A stretch of 38,082 bases of DNA, from positions 1-38,082 of the forward strand of contig CAIOAK010000138.1 of NCBI GenBank assembly GCA_903855945.1, read 5' to 3'. This document shows positions 1 through 6,871 of this stretch, in pieces; positions within the stretch are counted from its first letter, which is position 1; every line of letters starts with the position of its first letter. The translations under genes and the position numbers were made by a program. Source of the stretch: an uncultured Anaeromyxobacter sp. GTDB lineage: Bacteria > Myxococcota > Myxococcia > Myxococcales > Anaeromyxobacteraceae. The notes below the pieces were generated by a model. That model was not told where the DNA came from. It saw only the letters and a list, made by a program, of their open reading frames with translations, and did not search any database.

Positions 1-71
1 CCACGGAAACCACCGGAGCTGGGTACCCGAGGCCGAGCACCGCCAGCACGACCGTCAAGAGGTACACGATG

Positions 72-242
72 AGCGGTACCGACTACCACCGGGTGACGAC
101 GCGCGCGCTCCTGGGCTGGCTACCTGACGGAGCCCGAGGGGCAGTAATTCCCGACGCAGGGCACATGTCCTACGCCGACAATCCGGATGCGTTCGCCGCC
201 GCGGTGCTGGAGTTCGTTGCTACGGTCGAACCGGTCTCTCAG
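72..242 (+). pseudogene. alpha/beta hydrolase C-terminal fragment
   Basis: Only the last 50 or so codons of an alpha/beta hydrolase are recognisable. The translated stretch contains GWLP followed by IPDAGHMSYADNPDAFAAAV, the usual C-terminal signature carrying the catalytic histidine (GHM) and the helix after it. Upstream, where the acid residue and core strands should be, the frame does not resemble a hydrolase. Downstream, the same frame runs without a stop into the antisense of the next genes, so it has no stop of its own. The nucleophile and oxyanion parts are absent, so it cannot be a working enzyme. It is most likely a remnant left by rearrangement. Confidence 0.5.
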
Positions 243-289
243 GCCACCTCTACAGCATCGTCCGCACCGGGACGTACGTTCGCTTCCCC

Positions 290-674
290 ACGCACCCGAC
301 TCTGCCAGGCTGCCGAACACGCCGCCCTGCTTCTTGGCCTGCTCCTCCACCGCCTTCGCGGCGACGAACTTGAGCGCGCCACGGATGACCGCCCGCGTCT
401 TGATGGCGCCGTAGTTGTCCTGGAGGATGTTGAACGCCATGCCGGAGAGGTCCTCCGCGATCGGGTCGGAGACCTCCTTCGGGAGCCCGGCCAAAAACGG
501 GAGGACCTTGCCGAACGCCATCTCCTCGTGAACCGAGTCGATGCGCGCACCGGGGCCGTTGTAGTGGACGAGGATGATCTCGCCCTCGTTCGGTCCCATG
601 GGGGCCTCGAACACGGCCGGGTCCAGGGTGGTCTTCAGGGCCTTCGTCGTGGTCGGGGCGGCGGGGTTGGGCAC
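290..674 (-). pseudogene. C-terminal fragment of a COG3014-like protein
   Basis: A frame opening with ATG at 674 encodes about 127 plausible residues (MPNPAAPTTTKALKTT, then GEIILVHYNGPGARIDSVHE and TRAVIRGALKFVAAKAVEEQ). It then degenerates into arginine/cysteine-rich sequence that reads like an out-of-frame shadow as far as a stop at 120. The GE-I-LVHYNG strand followed by an AIxTRAxIR helix recalls the C-terminal half of COG3014-type envelope proteins, which normally carry a TPR-rich N-terminal half of about 250 residues. That half and any signal peptide are missing. I judge it a truncated remnant. The family assignment is tentative. Confidence 0.4.
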
Positions 675-689
675 GATGGCCTGGGCTCC

Positions 690-1652
690 TCAGGCGTACA
701 TCCGCGCCAGCTCGCCCACCCGCGCCCGCATCATCTCCCTCGCATCCGCCGGCGCCTCGATCACCGCTTCCCCCCCGTGTCCGAGCACCCAGCCCAGGAG
801 GAAGTTACCGGGAGTCAACTTGGCCTTCAACGTCACCGACCCGTCCGCCTGCCGCGTCGCACGCTCCGGCCAGTTCTCGAGAGCCTGGCCTGCGGAGGTG
901 TCGCGGAACCGGATGGTCACATCCCGCTCGGCGCCCGACTCGAAGTAGAGGTGCTTGCGCCGGTAGCGCGCCACCGGCGGCCCCTTGTGCTCCCCGAACA
1001 CTCGCGTGCCGACGGTGACCGACGCGATCCGGTCGAGGCGGAAGAGGTGCTCCTCTCCCTTCGCGACGTTCCAGGCGGCCAGGTACCAGTGGCCGTTCTG
1101 GTGGAAGATGGCGCGCGGCTCGATCGTCCTGGGCGCCGCAACGCCGGTGACCTCCGCCCGGTACTCGATGGCCGCCTCGAGCCGACCGTCGATGGCCTCC
1201 ACGAGGCTCTCGGCGAATGGCCCCGGAGGGCCAACGGGGAAGTCGGTGACCCGGGCCAGCTCGTCGGCTGTGGCGCGAAGCGGACCGGGAACCGCCCGAC
1301 GTAGCTTCCGGATGGCCGACGCCACCGTGGGGCCGCCACCCTTCTCGAAGGGGCGCAGCGCGGCGACCAGGGCCGCTCCCTCCCGGAGCGAGAGCGGGAG
1401 GGGCTCGATGAACCGGAGCACGCTTCCCACCAGGACCCGGTCGTTCTCGATCTCCACCCAGAGGCAATCGTCCGGCATGGACGGCCCCATCTCGAGATAG
1501 CCGATGGAGGTGATGATCTCCTCGACCTCGGCGCGACTCCGCGCCCCGGTGATCTTCACGGCCTTCTCGATGGGAAGTCCCGCCGGGCCGGCCTTCCAGG
1601 CTGCCGGGATGAGGAGCAGCATCTTCCGGAGCTGTGCGAGAGGCTTGCTCAT
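690..1652 (-). CDS. WYL-domain transcriptional regulator (PafC-like)
   Basis: A 320-residue protein with the PafB/PafC build: an N-terminal winged-helix-like segment (PAAWKAGPAGLPIEKAVKIT), a central WYL domain and a C-terminal WCX-type extension. The WYL core is visible near residues 190-215 as GHWYLAAWNVAKGEEHLFRL followed by DRIASV. WYL domains are known as ligand or nucleic-acid sensing modules in bacterial regulators. PafBC of mycobacteria activates DNA-damage genes, and BrxR/CapW-type WYL proteins repress defence operons. Its ATG overlaps the stop of the upstream WYL gene (ATGA, 1649-1652), so the two are translationally coupled and probably act as a heterodimer. It is the last gene of the leftward operon that starts at 5549. 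Which operator it binds cannot be told from sequence. Confidence 0.85.
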   Translation of the reverse strand: MSKPLAQLRKMLLLIPAAWKAGPAGLPIEKAVKITGARSRAEVEEIITSIGYLEMGPSMPDDCLWVEIENDRVLVGSVLRFIEPLPLSLREGAALVAALRPFEKGGGPTVASAIRKLRRAVPGPLRATADELARVTDFPVGPPGPFAESLVEAIDGRLEAAIEYRAEVTGVAAPRTIEPRAIFHQNGHWYLAAWNVAKGEEHLFRLDRIASVTVGTRVFGEHKGPPVARYRRKHLYFESGAERDVTIRFRDTSAGQALENWPERATRQADGSVTLKAKLTPGNFLLGWVLGHGGEAVIEAPADAREMMRARVGELARMYA

Positions 1653-2671
1653 GGCGTCGTCCCCTCGGTGAGCTGCGCTTCGAGCTTCGCGAGCATCTCG
1701 CGAGCCATGACCCGACCCGCCGCCGGCTCGACCAGCTCCGCCTCGGGACCCCAGGAGAGCGCCTGGCGGACGAGTCCACGAAGATTGCGAACCGGAAAGC
1801 GAGCCACCCGGGAGCCGTCGGGCCCGCTGGACAGGCGCGCCGAGGGGAGGATCTGGGAGGCGATCTTCGCGAGCGATCCCCGGAATGCGACGACCGCCTC
1901 GATGGGATCGTGGACGAGGTAGTCCCAGGTTTCCTGCCTTGACCAGGCGTGAATGTTGAAGCCCTTCGGGATCTCGTAGTCGGGGCGCTTCTTGTCAGCG
2001 GGATCCAGCTCGAGCTCCTGGACCCGCTCGAGCAGGAAGAGCCGGACGGCGTCTCTCGCGTGGCAGTGCCCCACGAAGATCCACTGTCCCCGGCGCCAGG
2101 CGTAGCCGTAGACGTTCACGTGGCGTTTGGACACCGAACCGTCGGCGCGCCGGTAGACGAGCTTCACGCGCTTTCGCCGCTCCACGGCATCGGTGAGCGT
2201 CTCGAGCCAGTTGCGGACCTTCTCGCGCTCCAGCTCGGTGGTGTCGGTCTCGAGCGAGGAGGCCCGGGGCGGCAGACCCTTCGCGCCGACGATCAGCTTT
2301 CGCAGCGCGAGCTCGAGATCGTCGTGGAGCGGGTGGTCGTGGGTCCGGAGCGCAGCCTGTCCCGCCGTCCAGAGGACGGTTGCCTCCTGCGGCGTGAACT
2401 CGAGCTTGGGCAGGGCGCAGGCCGACGGGTCCACCAGGTAGGCGCCGTTCTCTCCCTCCTCGTCGAGGAAGCTGAGCGGGATGCCGAGCTTCTTCAGATC
2501 GCCCTTGTCGCGCGTCCACTTCTTCTCGCGCGCGTCGGGCTTGCCCTTGTAGTCGTCGGGGAAGGCCTCGTAGATCTCTTCACGAGTGACGGGCTCTTGC
2601 CGGCCTTGCAGCCAGGCGGCGAGCTTGAGGAGTCGGGCATCCGCGCTGGGGCGACCTGTACCGGTAGTCAT
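1649..2671 (-). CDS. WYL-domain transcriptional regulator (PafB-like)
   Basis: About 340 residues. The N-terminal winged helix is seen in ADARLLKLAAWLQGRQEPVT followed by REEIYEAFPDDY. The DKGDLKKLGIPLSF segment is typical of the second helix pair of PafB-type regulators. The central WYL domain has the variant core GQWIFVGHCHARDAVRLFLL, so the aromatic pair is W-I-F rather than W-Y-L. A WCX-like tail follows. The frame is open upstream with ATGs at 2710 and 2692. I chose 2671 because MTTGTGRPSADARLLKL starts right before the helix-turn-helix and avoids overlapping the DUF6508 stop (2700). None of the three starts has a clear Shine-Dalgarno site. The next WYL gene overlaps by 4 nt. The two proteins likely act together on the operon or on the divergent sbcDC promoter (inference). 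Confidence 0.82.
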   Translation of the reverse strand: MTTGTGRPSADARLLKLAAWLQGRQEPVTREEIYEAFPDDYKGKPDAREKKWTRDKGDLKKLGIPLSFLDEEGENGAYLVDPSACALPKLEFTPQEATVLWTAGQAALRTHDHPLHDDLELALRKLIVGAKGLPPRASSLETDTTELEREKVRNWLETLTDAVERRKRVKLVYRRADGSVSKRHVNVYGYAWRRGQWIFVGHCHARDAVRLFLLERVQELELDPADKKRPDYEIPKGFNIHAWSRQETWDYLVHDPIEAVVAFRGSLAKIASQILPSARLSSGPDGSRVARFPVRNLRGLVRQALSWGPEAELVEPAAGRVMAREMLAKLEAQLTEGTTP

Positions 2672-2699
2672 GAGCGAAGGGAACTCTACCATGCGCCCG

Positions 2700-3077
2700 T
2701 CAGGATTCATGGAGGCTGCGCAGACGCCTCAGGATGGCCTGCATGTGCCCGGTCTGGAACATCGAGAGCAGGTGGCCATCGGCGAAGCGGTCCTTCCGGA
2801 CGTGCAGGGTGAGGAGTCTCCGGAGGGTGTCGAGATCGGCCGTGTCCAGGCGGTCCGGCTTCTCGAAGTACTCCTCGGCCTGGGCCTGGAACGACCCCCC
2901 CTCGAACGGAGCCACCCAGCCGTTGTCGTAGAGCGCGTCCACGAAGTCGTCCACGTCGGTTGCCATGGCCACATGGCCCCACGCTCCCGGCGGCGCGACC
3001 ACCTGGCCGAAGATGAAGCCGGGGGACTCGAACAGCTGCTGGAAGCGCAGGATCTCCGCGACCGGATCCGCGGCCAT
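2700..3077 (-). CDS. DUF6508 family protein
   Basis: 125 residues matching the DUF6508 pattern as I know it: an N-terminal helix plus PGFIFG, then DVDDFVDALYDNGWV, the DTLRRLLTLHVRKDRFADGH block and the terminal FQTGHMQAILRRL. The function of the family is unknown; members are small soluble proteins. The ATG at 3077 has no well-placed ribosome site (an AGGA abuts the start codon, and an AGGAGG lies about 20 nt upstream). The gene lies wholly inside the open frame of the preceding gene in another phase. It may therefore be translated by coupling, or be the second half of one protein split by a frameshift near 3080. The WYL regulator gene follows. Confidence 0.7.
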   Translation of the reverse strand: MAADPVAEILRFQQLFESPGFIFGQVVAPPGAWGHVAMATDVDDFVDALYDNGWVAPFEGGSFQAQAEEYFEKPDRLDTADLDTLRRLLTLHVRKDRFADGHLLSMFQTGHMQAILRRLRSLHES

Positions 3078-3471
3078 TTCCTGCCAGCCGCGCCGCCTCC
3101 TGCCCCGCGGCGCGCCTCGGCTTCCTCAGCGACCGCAGGTACTTGGTGATGCGCTTCGCGGCCTTCTCGGTGACCTCCTCCGGCTTCTCGGCCCCGCCCA
3201 GGTCCTCCATCGCCTTGTCGGCGAACTGGGCCAGCAACGTCACGGCCTGTGTGAGGTGCTCGGCGCGGAAGGGGACGGCCGGGAAGTCGATCCCCAGGAA
3301 GACGCTCTGGTCGGAGTAGATGATCCGCCGGACGTACCAGGGGTTCTCGTTGGGGCGAATCCAGCCGGTGCGGCTGCCGATGGGGATCTGCAGCCAGCCG
3401 TCCTTGTCGTAGGCGGAGGCCAGGGCTGCTGCAGGCCTACTGTTCACTACCTCGGTGGTCCGTTCGTTCAT
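3078..3471 (-). CDS. hypothetical protein, N-terminal coding part, no stop of its own nearby
   Basis: Starts at ATG 3471 with a strong ribosome site (GGAGGTGA, 3 nt before ATG). About 130 residues look like real protein: YDKDGWLQIPIGSRTGWIRP, NPWYVRRIIYSDQSVFLGID, then a helical AEHLTQAVTLLAQFADKAME and a lysine/arginine-rich end. I do not recognise the family. Past about 3078 the same frame stays open to 2707 but reads as Gly/Arg/Pro-rich shadow, while the DUF6508 protein is encoded in a different phase. Either the reading frame shifted here, joining this domain to DUF6508 in an ancestor, or the protein carries a long meaningless tail. An intergenic GTACC-GAG-GGTAC inverted repeat (3492-3504) lies about 20 nt upstream of the start. 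Confidence 0.55.
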
Positions 3472-3516
3472 CGCTCACCTCCGATGAACGGCGTACCGAG
3501 GGTACGGACATGGGCG

Positions 3517-4416
3517 CTACGTCCGATAGATGAACGACTGGACGTCGATCATGTCCCGGCACCCGAGTTCCGCCAGCTCGGCCTTGAGCCTCTCGGCCAT
3601 CGACAGGGCGGATGCATAGGTGACCCAGTTGGGTGCCGACTCGTACTTCAGGTCGTGCTGAAGGCGAGCGGCCTCGTTGCGGGTCGATTCCGGCTTCAGG
3701 AACAGGTACTGGCCCGGGGAGGCGAGGAACGGGAACACCGTCACGATGGGCCAGGTGAAGACCCGTCCCTTGGTGGCCGGGAGCGCCTCGACGGCCCTGG
3801 CGAGCGTCTCGAAGCTGCCGGCGGAAGGAGCGGGGGAGTCGATGAGCGCCGAGAGCGCACCGAAGAAGGTGAGCGCCGCCTGCGGGTCCTTCAGGCCGTC
3901 GCGGAATGCGGCCTTCTCGAACGGAGAGATGAGGGCCGTCGAGCCATCGATCTGAAGGGCCGCCTCCACGAGCGCGTCCACACGCTGCTCGCGGATGCAC
4001 TCCATCCGGATCTCCGGGGAGAGCAGCTTCGCGAACAGGGCGGAGGCCTCGAGCTTGTAGTTCCGCTCCTCGGCCAGGTAGGTCGGGTCGTTGAACCCAC
4101 CCGGGAACAGCGCCAGGAAGCGGTCGAGCGCCTCCTGCTGCGTGCCGACCTCGCGTCGAGGCGCCTTCTTCCCCGGCTTCGAGCTGCGCCTCGCTGCCCT
4201 CGGTGGCGCCTCCAGATAGGCCTTGAGCTTCTCGGTCGGCGCGACGTTCGCGATCTCGAGCATGGCGGGATCGATCTTCAGGCGCACCACCCTGTTCGAC
4301 GGGTGGCTCTCGAAGAACACATCCACCTTGGTCTCCGCCGGGACGGCGAACACGATGCCCAGTCCCCATTCGGGAAGCTTCCGATGCTGGACACAATTTC
4401 CCACTGCGAGTTTCAT
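3517..4416 (-). CDS. hypothetical protein with DUF3553-like N-terminal domain
   Basis: 299 residues from ATG 4416, preceded by GAAAGGG at a usable distance. The first 60 residues form a small beta-barrel-like unit (VGNCVQHRKLPEWGLGIVFA, then KVDVFFE and NRVVRLKI) resembling the DUF3553 'RH..WGxG' fold seen at the ends of some helicases and regulators. A basic linker (SSKPGKKAPRREV) leads to a helical domain: QEALDRFLALFPGGFNDPTY, EERNYKLEASALFAKLL, then FEKAAFRDGLKD and FFGALSALID. The last part has a strand-rich WPIVTVFPFLASPGQYLFLK block. The helical domain appears conserved in unannotated bacterial proteins, but I cannot name it. The frame is open upstream to 4860, so a fusion with the decayed ARPP-1/phosphatase stretch is formally possible; the internal start is more natural. 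Confidence 0.65.
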   Translation of the reverse strand: MKLAVGNCVQHRKLPEWGLGIVFAVPAETKVDVFFESHPSNRVVRLKIDPAMLEIANVAPTEKLKAYLEAPPRAARRSSKPGKKAPRREVGTQQEALDRFLALFPGGFNDPTYLAEERNYKLEASALFAKLLSPEIRMECIREQRVDALVEAALQIDGSTALISPFEKAAFRDGLKDPQAALTFFGALSALIDSPAPSAGSFETLARAVEALPATKGRVFTWPIVTVFPFLASPGQYLFLKPESTRNEAARLQHDLKYESAPNWVTYASALSMAERLKAELAELGCRDMIDVQSFIYRT

Positions 4417-4860
4417 TTTCGACCCTTTCGCCAGGAGCGGCAGGGCCACCATCTCACAATCCCGGGCTGCGAGGCAGCAGGCGGCGATGGTCCCGCTGCG
4501 CCCCAGGCCGCCGCGACCGTGGACGATGACCGTCTCTCCCGTATCTCGAACTCCTCGAGAAGGGTCACGAGGACCGTTGCGCCCAGGGTATCGCGCAGGT
4601 CGAGCAGGTCGTCCTGGGGGAGGAAGTTTACGCGGATCACGGTCAGCCCTCCGTTCCTCGCTCGTGAAGTGGGCCGAGCGGGAGTGCCAGCGGCCGCGCT
4701 CCACGCAGGAGACCGGAATGACGATCTTCTGGTTGGGCCCGACCAGGATGGTGATGTTGAGGACGCGCTTCGGGGACGGGTTGTCGGGCAGCAGCTCGGT
4801 GTCGGAGAAGAGCGGGAAGAGGGTGACGTTCTTCAGGGTTGCTTCGATTGCGTTTGGCAT
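4417..4860 (-). pseudogene. collapsed ARPP-1 plus dual-specificity-phosphatase remnant
   Basis: From ATG 4860 (GGAG just upstream) the frame begins like an ARPP-1 (DUF6569) protein: VTLFPLFSD, then KRVLNITILVG and VIPVSCVERGRW. The 40 or so residues normally between the first two blocks are missing, and the domain ends soon after. A second frame (4640 downward) carries a phosphatase start, VNFLPQDDLLDLRDTLGATV followed by LVTLLEEFEI. The original frame then resumes with VIVHGRGGLGRSGTIAACCL. That is the phosphatase P-loop HCxxGxGR(S/T), but with the catalytic Cys replaced by Gly. Everything after the P-loop helix is gone. ARPP-1 and these phosphatases are known neighbours in ADP-ribose-related gene sets. 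Deletions, a phase change and the lost Cys indicate a decayed module, although an in-frame path to 3517 survives. Confidence 0.6.
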
Positions 4861-5120
4861 GACTCCACTCCACGGAGGGGACGAACACGCATCGTGAAGG
4901 GGGTCATCGTCTGGCGCTCGTCAGGCGTGTGGACGCGCACGACGATGACCGGGGTGCCCTCCTGCATCTCCACGGCGATGCCCGCGAGCCAGGGGGGCTC
5001 GTGGAGGAGGCCCAGCAGGACGTTCGCGGCGTGGCGAGCAGCCCTGTACGTGGCGAGGGGCACGACGGGGTTCACTCGCGATCTCGCATGGGGTCCGTCA
5101 GGCGTCGGGGTCCGAGGCAT
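4833..5120 (-). CDS. small conserved hypothetical protein
   Basis: 95 residues from ATG 5120, which has a good ribosome site (GGAGGGTGAAG-ATG). The frame is open far upstream, but residues before this Met look non-coding and would overlap the preceding gene. Content: a basic N-terminus (MPRTPTPDGPHARSRV), a helix TYRAARHAANVLLGLL, then a beta-hairpin GIAVEMQEGTPVIVVRVHTP. This helix-plus-strand layout recalls small proteins, or N-terminal parts of Nal1-like proteins, in which the strand reads 'G(V/I)GV...VVRV'. I do not assign a function. It overlaps the preceding gene by 23 nt and the ARPP-1 remnant start by 28 nt, as in a compact operon or mobile module. Confidence 0.6.
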   Translation of the reverse strand: MPRTPTPDGPHARSRVNPVVPLATYRAARHAANVLLGLLHEPPWLAGIAVEMQEGTPVIVVRVHTPDERQTMTPFTMRVRPLRGVESCQTQSKQP

Positions 5121-5391
5121 CTTCACCCTCCAGTTCGATTCGCAACGATTCGGCCTCCTGCTGCTTTCGAAGTCGCCGAAGCACGCCCTTCCACCACCTG
5201 TCCGAGCCCCGCCAGGTGATGCGCCGGGACGCCAGGTGGCTGACAAAGAGGTGTAACTCCTCGGCGTTGATGGCACGGAACGGTTGCCACGAGTGCCCGT
5301 TGCGAAGGGCACCCACGAACCTTGCCCAGCGCGTCTGCGTGAGACGCATCATGCGCCGCCGCTCCGCACGATCCGTGGGGTGCGTCGCCAT
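5098..5391 (-). CDS. small basic hypothetical protein
   Basis: 97 residues, strongly basic and tryptophan-rich in the middle (RLTQTRWARFVGALRNGHSW, HLASRRITWRGSDRWWKGVL) with an acidic end (LEGEDASDPDA). No family recognised. A small nucleic-acid-binding protein is a fair guess from charge alone. It sits second in the leftward operon, 11 nt after the 48-residue ORF, and its last 23 nt overlap the next gene. No clear ribosome site precedes ATG 5391; an internal Met (5349) is an alternative start. Confidence 0.5.
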   Translation of the reverse strand: MATHPTDRAERRRMMRLTQTRWARFVGALRNGHSWQPFRAINAEELHLFVSHLASRRITWRGSDRWWKGVLRRLRKQQEAESLRIELEGEDASDPDA

Positions 5392-5402
5392 TGCTCACGG
5401 CT

Positions 5403-5549
5403 TCAAGCGCGCGCCGCTCCGGGAATGGCGAACGGGTCGTCGATGGCGCGCTCGGGCGAGGCGAGCGCCTCCGATGGGTTCTTCTCGTCCAGCAGCGCAA
5501 ATCCCCGCTTCGCTCCGGCGAAGAGGTGCTTCGTCCGCTTGTCGATCAT
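5403..5549 (-). CDS. 48-residue small ORF, first gene of the leftward operon
   Basis: ATG 5549 has a good ribosome site (GAAAGG, 8 nt spacing), and the ORF ends with TGA at 5403-5405. The product begins MIDKRTKHLFAGAKRGFALL and ends IDDPFAIPGAARA. Codon third positions are G/C rich as in neighbouring real genes. No family is recognised. It is the first gene after the divergent control region and may act as a leader for the small-gene operon. Confidence 0.5.
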   Translation of the reverse strand: MIDKRTKHLFAGAKRGFALLDEKNPSEALASPERAIDDPFAIPGAARA

Positions 5550-5577
5550 GTGCGATTGCCTTTCTGGAAGGTGTGTC

Positions 5578-5614
5578 CGGGACGTGCGGTCCCGTCCGGT
5601 GACGGGGTCACCGG
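5578..5614. promoter_or_regulatory. two adjacent perfect inverted repeats in front of the leftward operon
   Basis: CGGGAC-GTGCG-GTCCCG (5578-5594) is followed after one base by CCGGTGAC-GGG-GTCACCGG (5596-5614). They lie 29-65 nt upstream of ATG 5549, where operators for the leftward operon would be expected. Neither is followed by a T-run on either strand, so they are not ordinary terminators. They could bind the WYL proteins encoded at the end of the operon (inference). Confidence 0.5.
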
Positions 5615-5677
5615 TGGAGGGAGTGGGTCGAGTTGGGGCGGGGGTGCGGGAATTGCGGTGGATTCGACTCTACCGGG

Positions 5678-5705
5678 GGGACGGACATGGAACCATGTCC
5701 GTCCC
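5678..5705. promoter_or_regulatory. 13-bp perfect inverted repeat in front of sbcD
   Basis: GGGACGGACATGG, AA, CCATGTCCGTCCC: both arms match perfectly, and the repeat ends 20 nt before the sbcD ATG. There is no T-run after it. The position suits an operator over the sbcDC promoter, or a hairpin in a short 5' leader. The core ACGGACATGG recurs at 3504-3513, upstream of the gene that starts at 3471. Confidence 0.55.
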
Positions 5706-5725
5706 ATGCGTAGACTCACCCGACC

Positions 5726-6871
5726 ATGCCGTTCCGCGTCTTCCACAGCTCCGACTGGCACCTGGGCCGGACGTTCCTCGAGGCATCCCTCCTGGAGGAC
5801 CAGGCCTGGGTCCTCGACCGGCTCATCGAGGCCCTGCGCGACACCCGCCCCGACGTTCTCGTCGTCGCGGGCGACATCTACGACCGGGCCGTCCCTGCCA
5901 AGGATGCCGTCGAGCTCCTGGATGACGTCCTCTGGCGGATCGCCGACCTGGGCATCCCGGTCGTCGCCATCGCCGGCAACCACGACTCCCCCGAGCGGCT
6001 CTCCTTCGGCGCCCGCCTGCTCGAGAGGAGCCAGGTCCACCTCCGCGGGACCCTCGGCGCAGAGTCGAAGCCCGTCGTCATCCCGGGCAAGGGATACGTC
6101 TACGCGGCGCCCTTCGTCGATCCCGACGTGGTCCGGACCACGCTGGCCGATGACACGCTCCGTGGACACGCCGCGGCGACCGAGCGGGTCGTCTCTGCCG
6201 CCCGCCGGGACGCAGCCGGCCGGGATCTCCCCACGGTTCTCGTCGCACACGCCTTCGTTCAGGGCGCACGGACGACGCCCGACAGCGAGCGGCCCATCTC
6301 CGTCGGGACGGCCGGGTCTGTCCCTGCCGCCGCCTTCTCCGGCTTCGACTACGCAGCACTCGGCCACCTGCACGGGCCACAAGAAGTAGCACCGGGCATC
6401 CGTTACTCGGGGTCGCTCCTCAAGTACTCCTTCTCGGAGGCTACACACGAGAAGGCGGCCTTCCTCGTGGAGGTGGACCGCGGCAGCTCGCGCGCGGAGC
6501 CGATCCTCCTGGGGCAGAAGCGTGACGTGGTCCGGATCCGGGGGACCATGAAGGAACTCCTCCACCGCGACGACCTCGCCCGGTACGCCGGCGACTACGT
6601 GGAGGCGACGCTCACCGACGACGGGTACGTCGTCGATGCGATGCACACGCTGCGGAGTCGGTTTCCCCACATCCTCAACGTCCGTCGCGATCCATCTACT
6701 CCGGGTGAAGCCGGAACCTTCGCGAGCCGGGTCGCCGGCACGGCCGGAGACGACCAGGCGCTCTTCAAGGCCTTCCTCGAGGACGTGACCTCCACCGCAC
6801 CCACCGAGGCCCAGGCGGCCTGCTTCGCCGACGCCGTCGAGTCGGTGGCGCGGGAGGAGCGCGATTCATGA
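5726..6871 (+). CDS. sbcD: exonuclease SbcCD subunit D (Mre11-type nuclease)
   Basis: 381 residues with all calcineurin-like phosphoesterase motifs of SbcD/Mre11 in order: HSSDWHLGRTF (residues 6-16), VVAGDIYDRAVPA (about 50), IAGNHDSPERLSFGARL (about 88-104), VLVAHAFVQGA (about 171) and ALGHLHGPQ (about 212). The two-metal D-H-D-N-H-H-H set is intact. A capping domain follows. With SbcC it forms the ATP-dependent nuclease that opens hairpins and trims protein-blocked DNA ends. The start at 5726 gives the canonical N-terminus, though no clear ribosome site precedes it. Its stop overlaps the sbcC start (ATGA, 6868-6871). Confidence 0.95.
   Translation: MPFRVFHSSDWHLGRTFLEASLLEDQAWVLDRLIEALRDTRPDVLVVAGDIYDRAVPAKDAVELLDDVLWRIADLGIPVVAIAGNHDSPERLSFGARLLERSQVHLRGTLGAESKPVVIPGKGYVYAAPFVDPDVVRTTLADDTLRGHAAATERVVSAARRDAAGRDLPTVLVAHAFVQGARTTPDSERPISVGTAGSVPAAAFSGFDYAALGHLHGPQEVAPGIRYSGSLLKYSFSEATHEKAAFLVEVDRGSSRAEPILLGQKRDVVRIRGTMKELLHRDDLARYAGDYVEATLTDDGYVVDAMHTLRSRFPHILNVRRDPSTPGEAGTFASRVAGTAGDDQALFKAFLEDVTSTAPTEAQAACFADAVESVAREERDS

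Noticed and set aside
2965-5256. 763-codon open frame on the + strand
   Set aside because: Arg/Gly/Leu/Pro-rich with no domain. It lies opposite the leftward operon, whose frames have recognisable domains and ribosome sites. An antisense shadow of GC-rich genes.
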